NCBI GenBank assembly: GCA_030671905.1
Contig: DAOVHK010000097.1
Location: 1-5,518, forward strand
DNA length: 5,518 nucleotides
Reading direction: 5' to 3'
DNA from: Clostridia bacterium
Lineage (GTDB): Bacteria; UBA6262; WVXT01
Position 1 is the stretch's first letter, and each line of letters opens with the position of its first letter. Both the position numbers and the translations under genes were made by a program. The notes beneath the pieces are model-generated. The model was not told the origin of the DNA. It worked only from the letters and a program-made list of their open reading frames with translations, and did no database searches. Positions 1 through 4,981 of the stretch are shown in pieces.

Positions 1-1
1 C

Positions 2-661
2 CACGTCAGTGCCATCGCCAAACATACAAAGACCTACGAACACGTGTCTCCTGAAAAAGTGGGCAATCGACGTAGAATTCTTGTTTCAGAACTCTCGGGA
101 AGGTCTAGTATGCTATCCAAAGCAAAGGAGTTTAAGATCGACTTTCGAAAAAAGAGCAAGGAAGTAAAGGAACTCCTCCAGAAAGTTAAACAGATGGAGA
201 GTCAGGGTTACCAATTCGAAGGGGCAGAGGGATCTTTTGGGCTTCTAATAAAGAAGACAATTGGTAAACACAAGACTTTTTTTGATTTGGAGGGATTCCG
301 GGTAATTGTGGAAAAGGACGAGAAGGGAAAATTAAGATCGGAAGCAACTATAAAAGTTGTGGTGGGAGGAAAGGAAGAACACACCGCCAGCGAAGGTGAT
401 GGACCGGTTAGTGCCCTAGATAATGCCCTGAGGAAGGCTCTGGAAAGATTTTATCCAGAGTTAAAGTCAATGAGCCTCACAGATTTCAAGGTTAGAGTAA
501 TCGATGCCACTGAGGGGACAGCAGCCAAAGTGCGAGTTTTGATTGAATCGAGAGATGAAAAAGATGAGTGGGGGACAGTGGGAGTTTCAGAAAATATTAT
601 TGAAGCCAGCTGGCAGGCACTGGTTGACAGCATAGAGTATAAATTATTGAAAGAAGAATAA
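2..661 (+). CDS. cimA: (R)-citramalate synthase, C-terminal part (5' end outside window)
   Basis: The frame is open from base 2 to a TAA stop, giving the last 219 residues of a protein whose family is usually about 520-540 residues. CimA condenses pyruvate with acetyl-CoA to (R)-citramalate, the first step of the threonine-independent route to 2-oxobutyrate and isoleucine. The visible part begins HVSAIAKHTKTYEHV, matching the end of the catalytic region; the first His is plausibly the catalytic His also found in 2-isopropylmalate synthases. SELSGRSS (residues 29-36) is the linker signature of the citramalate synthase branch. Residues about 96-214 form the LeuA-type allosteric/dimerisation domain, with ASEGDGPVSALDNAL and, near the end, GTVGVSENIIEASWQAL, both typical of CimA rather than LeuA. 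A GTG at 44 is internal, not a start, because conserved sequence precedes it. The ilvD start follows after 55 nt. The alternative, LeuA, is less likely given these motifs. The effector, probably isoleucine, is inferred from the family. Confidence 0.93.
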   Translation, partial: HVSAIAKHTKTYEHVSPEKVGNRRRILVSELSGRSSMLSKAKEFKIDFRKKSKEVKELLQKVKQMESQGYQFEGAEGSFGLLIKKTIGKHKTFFDLEGFRVIVEKDEKGKLRSEATIKVVVGGKEEHTASEGDGPVSALDNALRKALERFYPELKSMSLTDFKVRVIDATEGTAAKVRVLIESRDEKDEWGTVGVSENIIEASWQALVDSIEYKLLKEE

Positions 662-681
662 AAAAGTGACAGGTACTTTTT
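661..681 (+). repeat. A/T-rich hairpin just after cimA stop
   Basis: AAAAAGT (661-667) and ACTTTTT (675-681) are perfect reverse complements around the 7-nt loop GACAGGT. The stem begins at the last base of the cimA stop codon. It ends in five T residues followed by CTTAATTCTT, so it could act as a weak bidirectional terminator or 3'-end stabiliser. However, the stem has only one G-C pair. The GACAGG core flanked by A and T runs resembles extragenic palindromic repeats I recall from other genomes, but that link is from memory and untested. Since ilvD follows closely, full termination here seems unlikely. Confidence 0.4.
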
Positions 682-706
682 CTTAATTCTTATATTCGGG
701 TGTAGG

Positions 707-714
707 GGAGGTGA
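707..714 (+). promoter_or_regulatory. Ribosome-binding site of ilvD (decides the start)
   Basis: GGAGGTGA is an exact eight-base match to the canonical anti-Shine-Dalgarno complement. Its GGAGG core ends 5 nt before ATG 717. An in-frame GTG at 711 lies inside this site and so cannot be the start. Confidence 0.85.
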
Positions 715-716
715 AT

Positions 717-2390
717 ATGCGAAGCGATAAGGTAAAAAAAGGTATTGAAAGGGCTCCCAATCGTGCATTACTCCACGCAGTGGGTTTATGTCCTGAGGAC
801 CTTAACAAACCATTTATAGGTATTGCCACAAGTTTTACTGACTTGGTTCCCGGCCACATAGGAATGCGCCTTTTAGAGAGGGCTATTGAACAAGGCGTGC
901 GTGCAGGAGGTGGAGTCCCTTTCCTATTTGGTGTTCCCGCAATTTGTGATGGAATTGCAATGGGACACGTAGGGATGCACTATTCCTTACCTTCGCGAGA
1001 ATTGATTGCTGATGTAGTGGAAAGCATCGCTCAGGCACATCAACTGGATGGTTTGGTCCTGTTGACAAACTGTGATAAGATTACTCCAGGAATGTTAATG
1101 GCTGCAGCCAGGCTTGATGTCCCCTCTATTGTGGTCACAGCAGGACCTATGGTTTCTGGAATGTATAAGGGAAAACGCCTTTCCCTGGTGCGTGACACAT
1201 TCGAAGCTGTAGGGAGATACCAGGCTGGTAAGATGAAAGAGGAAGAGCTGGAGAATCTGGCACTTTCTGCCTGCCCTGGTGAAGGAGCTTGCCAGGGGCT
1301 ATATACTGCTAATACCATGGCCTGTTTGACTGAAGCGATGGGCATGTCGCTTGTTGGTTGTGCCACCTCGCTGGCAGGTTCGTCCAAAAAGAGGCGTATT
1401 GCTTACCTTTCTGGAGAAAGAGTGGTGGGTCTTGTGAAACAGAATGTTTCTGCTCGAAAGATTATGACTTCTGCTGCCTTTCGTAACGCTATTATAGTGG
1501 ACATGGCTCTGGGTGGCTCGACCAACACTGTGTTACATCTTCTTGCAGTTGCCCGAGAAGCAAGAGTAGATTTGCCCCTTAAGACATTTGATGATATTAG
1601 TAAAGTTACGCCCCAGGTAACTAATATCAGGCCTGGTGGAGAATATTTTATGGAAGATTTAGAATATGCTGGAGGAGTACCGGGAATATTGTCTGTTTTG
1701 AAAAACAGGTTAAAAGATAATCCCACTGTCTCGGGAGTGAATATAAAGCAAATCACCTCTTCCGGTAAGGTTTATGACAATAAAATAATCCGCTCACAAA
1801 AAAATCCTTACCAGAAAGAGGGAGGTATTGCCATTCTTTTTGGTAACCTGGCTCCCGAGGGTTGTGTTGTAAAGCAGTCCGCAGTCCAATCCAAAATGAT
1901 GAAATTTTCCGGCAAGGCGAGAGTGTTCAATTCTGAAGAACTGGCAATGAAGGCGATTTTAGGTAAAAAGATCAAGAAAGGGGAAGTTATCGTGATCCGT
2001 TACGAGGGCCCGCGGGGTGGGCCAGGAATGAGAGAGATGCTCTCGCCAACCGCAGCTCTTGTGGGTATGGGAAGGGATAAGGAAGTTGCCCTATTGACGG
2101 ACGGTCGATTTTCAGGTGGAACACGGGGGCCCTGTATTGGACACATTTCTCCCGAAGCAGCAGTTGGTGGACCAATTGCTCTGTTAAGTGATGGTGATAT
2201 CATTCAAATAGACATTCCCAACCGAAAGTTGAATGTTCGTCTGGAACATAAGATGATAGAGATACGCAGGGCGAAATGGGAAGAAAAGGTTGGAGAGTGG
2301 AAACCTCCCCCACCCAAGATAAGAGAGGGTTGGCTGAGTCGTTATACCCGGATAGTCCAGTCGGCAAATACAGGAGCCGTCCTTAAGTAA
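717..2390 (+). CDS. ilvD: Dihydroxy-acid dehydratase
   Basis: A 557-residue IlvD/Edd-family enzyme, the common short length for bacterial IlvD (E. coli IlvD is longer, about 616). It dehydrates 2,3-dihydroxyisovalerate and 2,3-dihydroxy-3-methylvalerate to the 2-oxo acids, the step before the last in valine and isoleucine synthesis. Visible motifs are CDGIAMGHVGMHYSLPSRE (residues 77-95), NCDKITPGM (118-126; Cys119 Fe-S ligand, Asp120 and probably carboxylated Lys121 near Mg), GACQGLYTANTM (190-201; Cys192 Fe-S ligand) and DGRFSGGTRG (462-471; Ser466 the likely catalytic base). At the place where [2Fe-2S] homologues carry a Cys in TPCN, this protein has VPGH (44-47), as in the E. coli [4Fe-4S] enzyme; Cys77 is an extra cysteine nearby. 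ATG 717 is chosen for its 5-nt spacing from GGAGG. The frame is intact. Edd, the phosphogluconate dehydratase of the same family, is excluded by length, motifs and the ilv neighbours. Confidence 0.97.
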   Translation: MRSDKVKKGIERAPNRALLHAVGLCPEDLNKPFIGIATSFTDLVPGHIGMRLLERAIEQGVRAGGGVPFLFGVPAICDGIAMGHVGMHYSLPSRELIADVVESIAQAHQLDGLVLLTNCDKITPGMLMAAARLDVPSIVVTAGPMVSGMYKGKRLSLVRDTFEAVGRYQAGKMKEEELENLALSACPGEGACQGLYTANTMACLTEAMGMSLVGCATSLAGSSKKRRIAYLSGERVVGLVKQNVSARKIMTSAAFRNAIIVDMALGGSTNTVLHLLAVAREARVDLPLKTFDDISKVTPQVTNIRPGGEYFMEDLEYAGGVPGILSVLKNRLKDNPTVSGVNIKQITSSGKVYDNKIIRSQKNPYQKEGGIAILFGNLAPEGCVVKQSAVQSKMMKFSGKARVFNSEELAMKAILGKKIKKGEVIVIRYEGPRGGPGMREMLSPTAALVGMGRDKEVALLTDGRFSGGTRGPCIGHISPEAAVGGPIALLSDGDIIQIDIPNRKLNVRLEHKMIEIRRAKWEEKVGEWKPPPPKIREGWLSRYTRIVQSANTGAVLK

Positions 2391-2414
2391 TTATGGATTA
2401 TAAATTATGAATTA
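2389..2414 (+). repeat. Short direct repeat in ilvD-ilvB gap
   Basis: AATTATGGATTA (2389-2400) and AATTATGAATTA (2403-2414) match at 11 of 12 bases with a 14-nt period. The first copy overlaps the ilvD stop codon. The rest of this 58-nt gap is A/T-rich and holds only the ilvB ribosome-binding site. I see no hairpin or terminator here, so ilvD and ilvB are probably cotranscribed. Confidence 0.5.
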
Positions 2415-2434
2415 AAAAACTTGGATTATTGATG

Positions 2435-2441
2435 AAGGAGG
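2435..2441 (+). promoter_or_regulatory. Ribosome-binding site of ilvB (supports GTG start)
   Basis: AAGGAGG lies 7 nt before GTG 2449. The protein begins V/M-KLTGAQIFVESL, the usual N-terminus of acetohydroxyacid synthase large subunits, so the GTG start is well supported. It is the only non-ATG start among the complete genes here. Confidence 0.8.
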
Positions 2442-2448
2442 AGATACT

Positions 2449-4146
2449 GTGAAGCTTACTGGTGCACAGATTTTTGTGGAGAGTTTAATCAAAGAGAAAG
2501 TGGAAATAATGTTTGGCATCCCCGGAGGAGTATTGCTCCCTACTTTTGATGTTTTGTATGGGGCACCAATCAAATTTATACTTACGCGTCATGAGCAGGG
2601 AGCAGCCCATATGGCGGATGGATATGCCCGGGCAACAGGCAAAGTTGGTGTCTGTATAGCCACTTCTGGTCCAGGGGCGACCAATCTGACCACAGGTTTG
2701 GCTACAGCAAATATGGATTCAGTTCCTGTTGTGGCATTTACAGGACAGGTGGCTACTCATCTGGTGGGCAATGATGCATTTCAAGAGGCGGATACCACTG
2801 GAGTTACCCGCTCAATAACAAAGTATAACTATCTGGTGAAAGACGTTAGGGAGATTGCTTCTACTATTAAAGAAGCGTTCCACATTGCCCGCACAGGACG
2901 ACCCGGACCTGTGCTCATTGACTTCCCGGTAGATGTCCAGAGAGCTTCTTGTGAATTCGTCTATCACAAGTATCACAAGGAAGTAGAGATTCGCAGTTAT
3001 AAGCCTAAATATAAAGGACACCCCCAGCAGATAAAAAAAGCAATAGACCTGATAAAACAGTCTGAGAGGGCGGTTATTTATGCCGGTGGCGGCGTTATCA
3101 TTTCAGGAGCTGCTGGAGAACTGAGAGAAATGGCTAAAACTACCCAGATTCCTGTAACTCTCACGTTGATGGGAATGGGTGCTTTTCCTCAAGATTCCGA
3201 ACTCTTTTTAGGTATGTTGGGAATGCACGGTACTTATTTCGCAAATCATGCCATACAGAATTCAGACTTAATTATTGCTATTGGAGCAAGGTTTGACGAC
3301 AGGATTACAGCAAGACTCGATGCTTTTGCTCCCAAGGCAAAGATAATTCACATAGACATCGATCCTACTTCTATAAGCAAAAATGTGAAGGTGGATGTTC
3401 CCATTGTGGGCGACGCAAAGAACGTTATGAGAGAGATGAACAAACTCCTTAACAAGTTGGGGTCTAAAAATATGGAGAAAAGGAAGAAATGGCAAAAACA
3501 GATTTCTCAATGGAAGAAGGAGAATCCATTGACTTATAAGAAGGACGGCAAACTCCGTCCTCAATATGTAGTGGAGAAGATATATGAAGTAACAAAGGGT
3601 AAGGCAATCATCGCCACAGAAGTTGGGCAGAACCAGATGTGGGCCCAGCAGTTCTATAAATATAACTATCCTCGCCATTTTATTACCAGCGGAGGGCTGG
3701 GCACAATGGGGTATGGTTTTCCAGCAGCCATCGGCGCCAAATTAGGTAAGCCGGAAAAGGTTGTTTTTGATATAGCCGGGGATGGCAGTTTTCAAATGAA
3801 TATCCAGGAGATGGCCACAGCTGTCAATAATAAGGTGGGTGTTAAGATTGCCATTCTAAACAACGGATATCTGGGCATGGTTAGACAGTGGCAGCAGCTA
3901 TTCTATAAGAAAAGATATTCAGCCACAGACTTAACAGCTAATCCAGATTTTGTAAAAATTGCCGAGGCGTACGGAGCTTTGGGCATAAGGGTAAGTGAAA
4001 AGGGTGAAGTAGAAGGTGCCCTGAGAAAGGCAATTTCCGTGGATGGACCTGTGATTTTAGATTTCTTAGTGGAAAGGGAAGAGAATGTTTTTCCTATGGT
4101 GCCGGCAGGTGCAAGGCTGGATGAAGTAATCCGTGGACTGGCATAG
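2449..4146 (+). CDS. ilvB: Acetolactate (acetohydroxyacid) synthase, large catalytic subunit
   Basis: A 565-residue ThDP-dependent enzyme, normal length for the family. It makes 2-acetolactate from two pyruvates (valine, leucine) and 2-aceto-2-hydroxybutyrate from pyruvate plus 2-oxobutyrate (isoleucine). The N-terminal pyrimidine-binding domain (about 1-165) has FGIPGG (22-27), catalytic Glu49 in RHEQGAAHMADGYARATG, and TGQVATHLVGNDAFQEAD. The middle FAD-associated domain contains RFDDR (281-285). The C-terminal pyrophosphate domain has the metal/ThDP motif from GDG (444-446) to NN (471-472). GMVRQWQ follows with Trp481, the equivalent of the Trp that favours 2-oxobutyrate and shapes the herbicide site in known AHASs. 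This and the neighbours argue for biosynthetic AHAS rather than catabolic AlsS or pyruvate oxidase. Ala102 stands where plant enzymes have the sulfonylurea-sensitive Pro. The regulatory subunit ilvN follows after 105 nt. No frame damage is seen. Confidence 0.97.
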   Translation: MKLTGAQIFVESLIKEKVEIMFGIPGGVLLPTFDVLYGAPIKFILTRHEQGAAHMADGYARATGKVGVCIATSGPGATNLTTGLATANMDSVPVVAFTGQVATHLVGNDAFQEADTTGVTRSITKYNYLVKDVREIASTIKEAFHIARTGRPGPVLIDFPVDVQRASCEFVYHKYHKEVEIRSYKPKYKGHPQQIKKAIDLIKQSERAVIYAGGGVIISGAAGELREMAKTTQIPVTLTLMGMGAFPQDSELFLGMLGMHGTYFANHAIQNSDLIIAIGARFDDRITARLDAFAPKAKIIHIDIDPTSISKNVKVDVPIVGDAKNVMREMNKLLNKLGSKNMEKRKKWQKQISQWKKENPLTYKKDGKLRPQYVVEKIYEVTKGKAIIATEVGQNQMWAQQFYKYNYPRHFITSGGLGTMGYGFPAAIGAKLGKPEKVVFDIAGDGSFQMNIQEMATAVNNKVGVKIAILNNGYLGMVRQWQQLFYKKRYSATDLTANPDFVKIAEAYGALGIRVSEKGEVEGALRKAISVDGPVILDFLVEREENVFPMVPAGARLDEVIRGLA

Positions 4147-4163
4147 TCAAAGTCATTGGAGTA

Positions 4164-4181
4164 GCCCCGATTTATCGGGGC
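4164..4181. repeat. Short palindrome, YCCCGAT-ATCGGGR family, copy 1
   Basis: GCCCCGAT (4164-4171), TT, ATCGGGGC (4174-4181) form a perfect 8-bp inverted repeat in the ilvB-ilvN gap. As RNA the central A-U pair would open to give a loop of about four bases. No T-run follows on the + strand, so it is not a standard intrinsic terminator. A near-identical palindrome lies before ilvC at 4947-4964, which suggests a dispersed repeat family rather than a site special to one gene. Confidence 0.7.
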
Positions 4182-4202
4182 GTTATATGTAAAATAGAAG
4201 AG

Positions 4203-4236
4203 AATTCCCTTTCCCCAGGGGAGAGTGGGGGGAATT
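4203..4236 (+). promoter_or_regulatory. Hairpin abutting the ilvN ribosome-binding site
   Basis: AATTCCC (4203-4209) pairs perfectly with GGGAATT (4230-4236). Inside it, the tract TTTCCCCAGGGGAGAG can fold on itself (for example 4212-4214 with 4220-4222), so the arms may be extended by G-U pairs or replaced by the inner hairpin. The outer stem ends exactly one base before the Shine-Dalgarno tract that starts at 4237. It could keep the site exposed or modulate entry of ribosomes, but a role is inference only. It could equally be another inserted palindrome. Confidence 0.4.
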
Positions 4237-4246
4237 AAGGAGGAGG
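4237..4246 (+). promoter_or_regulatory. Ribosome-binding site of ilvN (decides the start)
   Basis: AAGGAGGAGG contains two overlapping GGAGG cores, ending 8 and 5 nt before ATG 4252. An in-frame GTG at 4225 would start inside the upstream hairpin, has no such site at proper spacing, and would add nine residues not typical of IlvN. Confidence 0.8.
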
Positions 4247-4251
4247 AATCA

Positions 4252-4725
4252 ATGAGACATACGATTTCTGTTTTAGTAGAGAATAAGCCTGGAGTTCTGG
4301 CTCGAATATCGAGCCTTTTTAGCGCCCGTGGATTTAACATTGATAGTTTAGCCGTAGGAGAAACCGAGCAACACGATGTCTCTCGAATGACGATAATAGT
4401 TAAAGGGGATGAGAAGATTTTAGAGCAGGTTATGAAGCAACTGAATAAACTCATAGATATAATAAAAGTTATTGATTTCGTAGGGCAACCTCATCTGGAA
4501 AGAGACTTAGTTCTCATCAAGGTAAATGCTGGAAAAGGGAAACGGTCAGAAGTTCTGGAAATTGTCGATATCTTCAGAGCAAAAATAGTGGACGTTGCTT
4601 CTAACTCTGTAATTGTAGAAATGACAGGTGATGAAGAGAAAATACTTGCTCTGGTTAATATGCTTAAGCCCTATGGGATAAAGGAGATAGTCAGGACAGG
4701 AATTGTGGCAATGGGAAGGGGTTGA
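4252..4725 (+). CDS. ilvN: Acetolactate synthase, small regulatory subunit
   Basis: A 157-residue protein, close to the usual 155-170 for the IlvN/IlvH family. It binds the large subunit, raises its activity and confers feedback inhibition. Residues 3-77 are an ACT domain beginning HTISVLVENKPGVLARISSLF, with RGFNIDSL at 26-33; residues about 82-155 are the C-terminal small-subunit domain, with EIVDIFRAKIVDV and the ending VRTGIVAMGRG. Asn11, Gly14, Asn29 and Ile30 align with positions forming the valine site in E. coli IlvH, so valine-sensitive regulation is predicted. ATG 4252 is chosen because of its strong ribosome-binding site and because the sequence MRHTISVLVEN matches family N-termini. 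The gene lies directly downstream of its partner ilvB. It could be named ilvH by some schemes; the symbol is the only real doubt. Confidence 0.95.
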   Translation: MRHTISVLVENKPGVLARISSLFSARGFNIDSLAVGETEQHDVSRMTIIVKGDEKILEQVMKQLNKLIDIIKVIDFVGQPHLERDLVLIKVNAGKGKRSEVLEIVDIFRAKIVDVASNSVIVEMTGDEEKILALVNMLKPYGIKEIVRTGIVAMGRG

Positions 4726-4728
4726 GTA

Positions 4729-4915
4729 TTTGAAAGATAGTTTGTTCATCGCTTGAGGAATTTCTTCACGCCAAAAAACTTCGGACTCTGCAGGGCGCAA
4801 AAATAAACTCCCCCCGCACAGCGCGGGGCTCAAACAAATTTTTGCTTGAAAGAGAACAAGCCGTCCTCGTTTTTTGACTGAAATTCTAATAGCTCTTTAC
4901 AAACTATCTTTCAAA
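4729..4915. mobile_element. MITE-like 187-bp inverted-repeat element (or structured RNA leader)
   Basis: The element has perfect 17-bp terminal inverted repeats: TTTGAAAGATAGTTTGT (4729-4745) against its exact complement at 4899-4915. Further pairing segments are nested in order: 4751-4753 with 4891-4893, GAATTTC 4758-4764 with 4880-4886, CAAAAAAC 4772-4779 with 4869-4876, GGAC 4783-4786 with 4863-4866, GCAAAAAT 4797-4804 with 4838-4845, and a central hairpin CCCCGC/GCGGGG 4812-4828. A competing hairpin GCTTG/CAAGC lies at 4844-4861. No convincing ORF is present. It begins 3 nt after the ilvN stop and fills most of the 256-nt ilvN-ilvC gap; without it the gap would be about 69 nt, like the others here. 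This pattern suits a non-autonomous inverted-repeat element. GTTGAG at 4721-4726 and 4925-4930 flanks it but does not abut the ends, so no clean target duplication is shown. An attenuator or regulatory RNA for ilvC is the alternative. Confidence 0.6.
4874..4903 (+). promoter_or_regulatory. Possible weak sigma-70-type promoter inside the element
   Basis: TTGACT (4874-4879) resembles a -35 box. It is followed after 18 nt by TACAAA (4898-4903), which matches four of six -10 positions. It would read towards ilvC from the right arm of the inverted-repeat element. The -10 match and spacing are poor, so this is only a candidate. Confidence 0.2.
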
Positions 4916-4946
4916 GTTTGGGGTGTTGAGAGGTTAGGTTGTGGCT

Positions 4947-4964
4947 GTCCCGATGAATCGGGAC
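4947..4964. repeat. Short palindrome, YCCCGAT-ATCGGGR family, copy 2
   Basis: GTCCCGAT (4947-4954), GA, ATCGGGAC (4957-4964) form a perfect 8-bp inverted repeat 5 nt upstream of the ilvC ribosome-binding site. Stem and 2-nt spacing match the copy at 4164-4181 except for one compensated pair (T-A in place of C-G) and the loop bases. The paired change keeps the stem intact, which supports a folded or palindromic role. No T-run follows it. Confidence 0.7.
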
Positions 4965-4969
4965 CAATA

Positions 4970-4976
4970 AAGGAGG
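4970..4976 (+). promoter_or_regulatory. Ribosome-binding site of ilvC
   Basis: AAGGAGG ends 5 nt before ATG 4982. The protein begins MVKVYYDKDADL, which matches the conserved N-terminus of class I ketol-acid reductoisomerases and fixes the start. Confidence 0.85.
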
Positions 4977-4981
4977 ATTTT

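Noticed and set aside
711..719. GTG 711 as the ilvD start
   Set aside because: The codon lies within the GGAGGTGA ribosome-binding site; ATG 717 has proper spacing.
3268..3678. 136-codon minus-strand open frame inside ilvB
   Set aside because: It is wholly antisense to the conserved middle and C-terminal domains of IlvB. Its Leu/Ile/His-rich composition is what the complement of such codons gives.
4164..4181. Intrinsic terminator after ilvB
   Set aside because: The GC-rich stem is followed by GTTATATG rather than a T-run, and ilvN must be expressed with ilvB.
3903..4454. 183-codon minus-strand open frame across the ilvB end and ilvN start
   Set aside because: It is antisense to two strongly conserved genes and spans their palindromic gap; its translation shows no recognisable family.
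4546..4833. 95-codon minus-strand open frame entering the inverted-repeat element
   Set aside because: Most of it is antisense to ilvN. The remainder is palindrome sequence, the protein has no domain features, and it does not span the element, so it is not a transposase.
4919..4944. G-quadruplex in the G-rich stretch before ilvC
   Set aside because: Apart from one GGGG, only two-base G-runs are present, too weak to claim.
4726..4981. Leu/Val/Ile leader peptide attenuator or T-box before ilvC
   Set aside because: I found no short ORF rich in branched-chain codons with a ribosome-binding site, no clear T-box sequence, and no hairpin followed by a T-run near ilvC. The nested terminal repeats fit an inserted element better.
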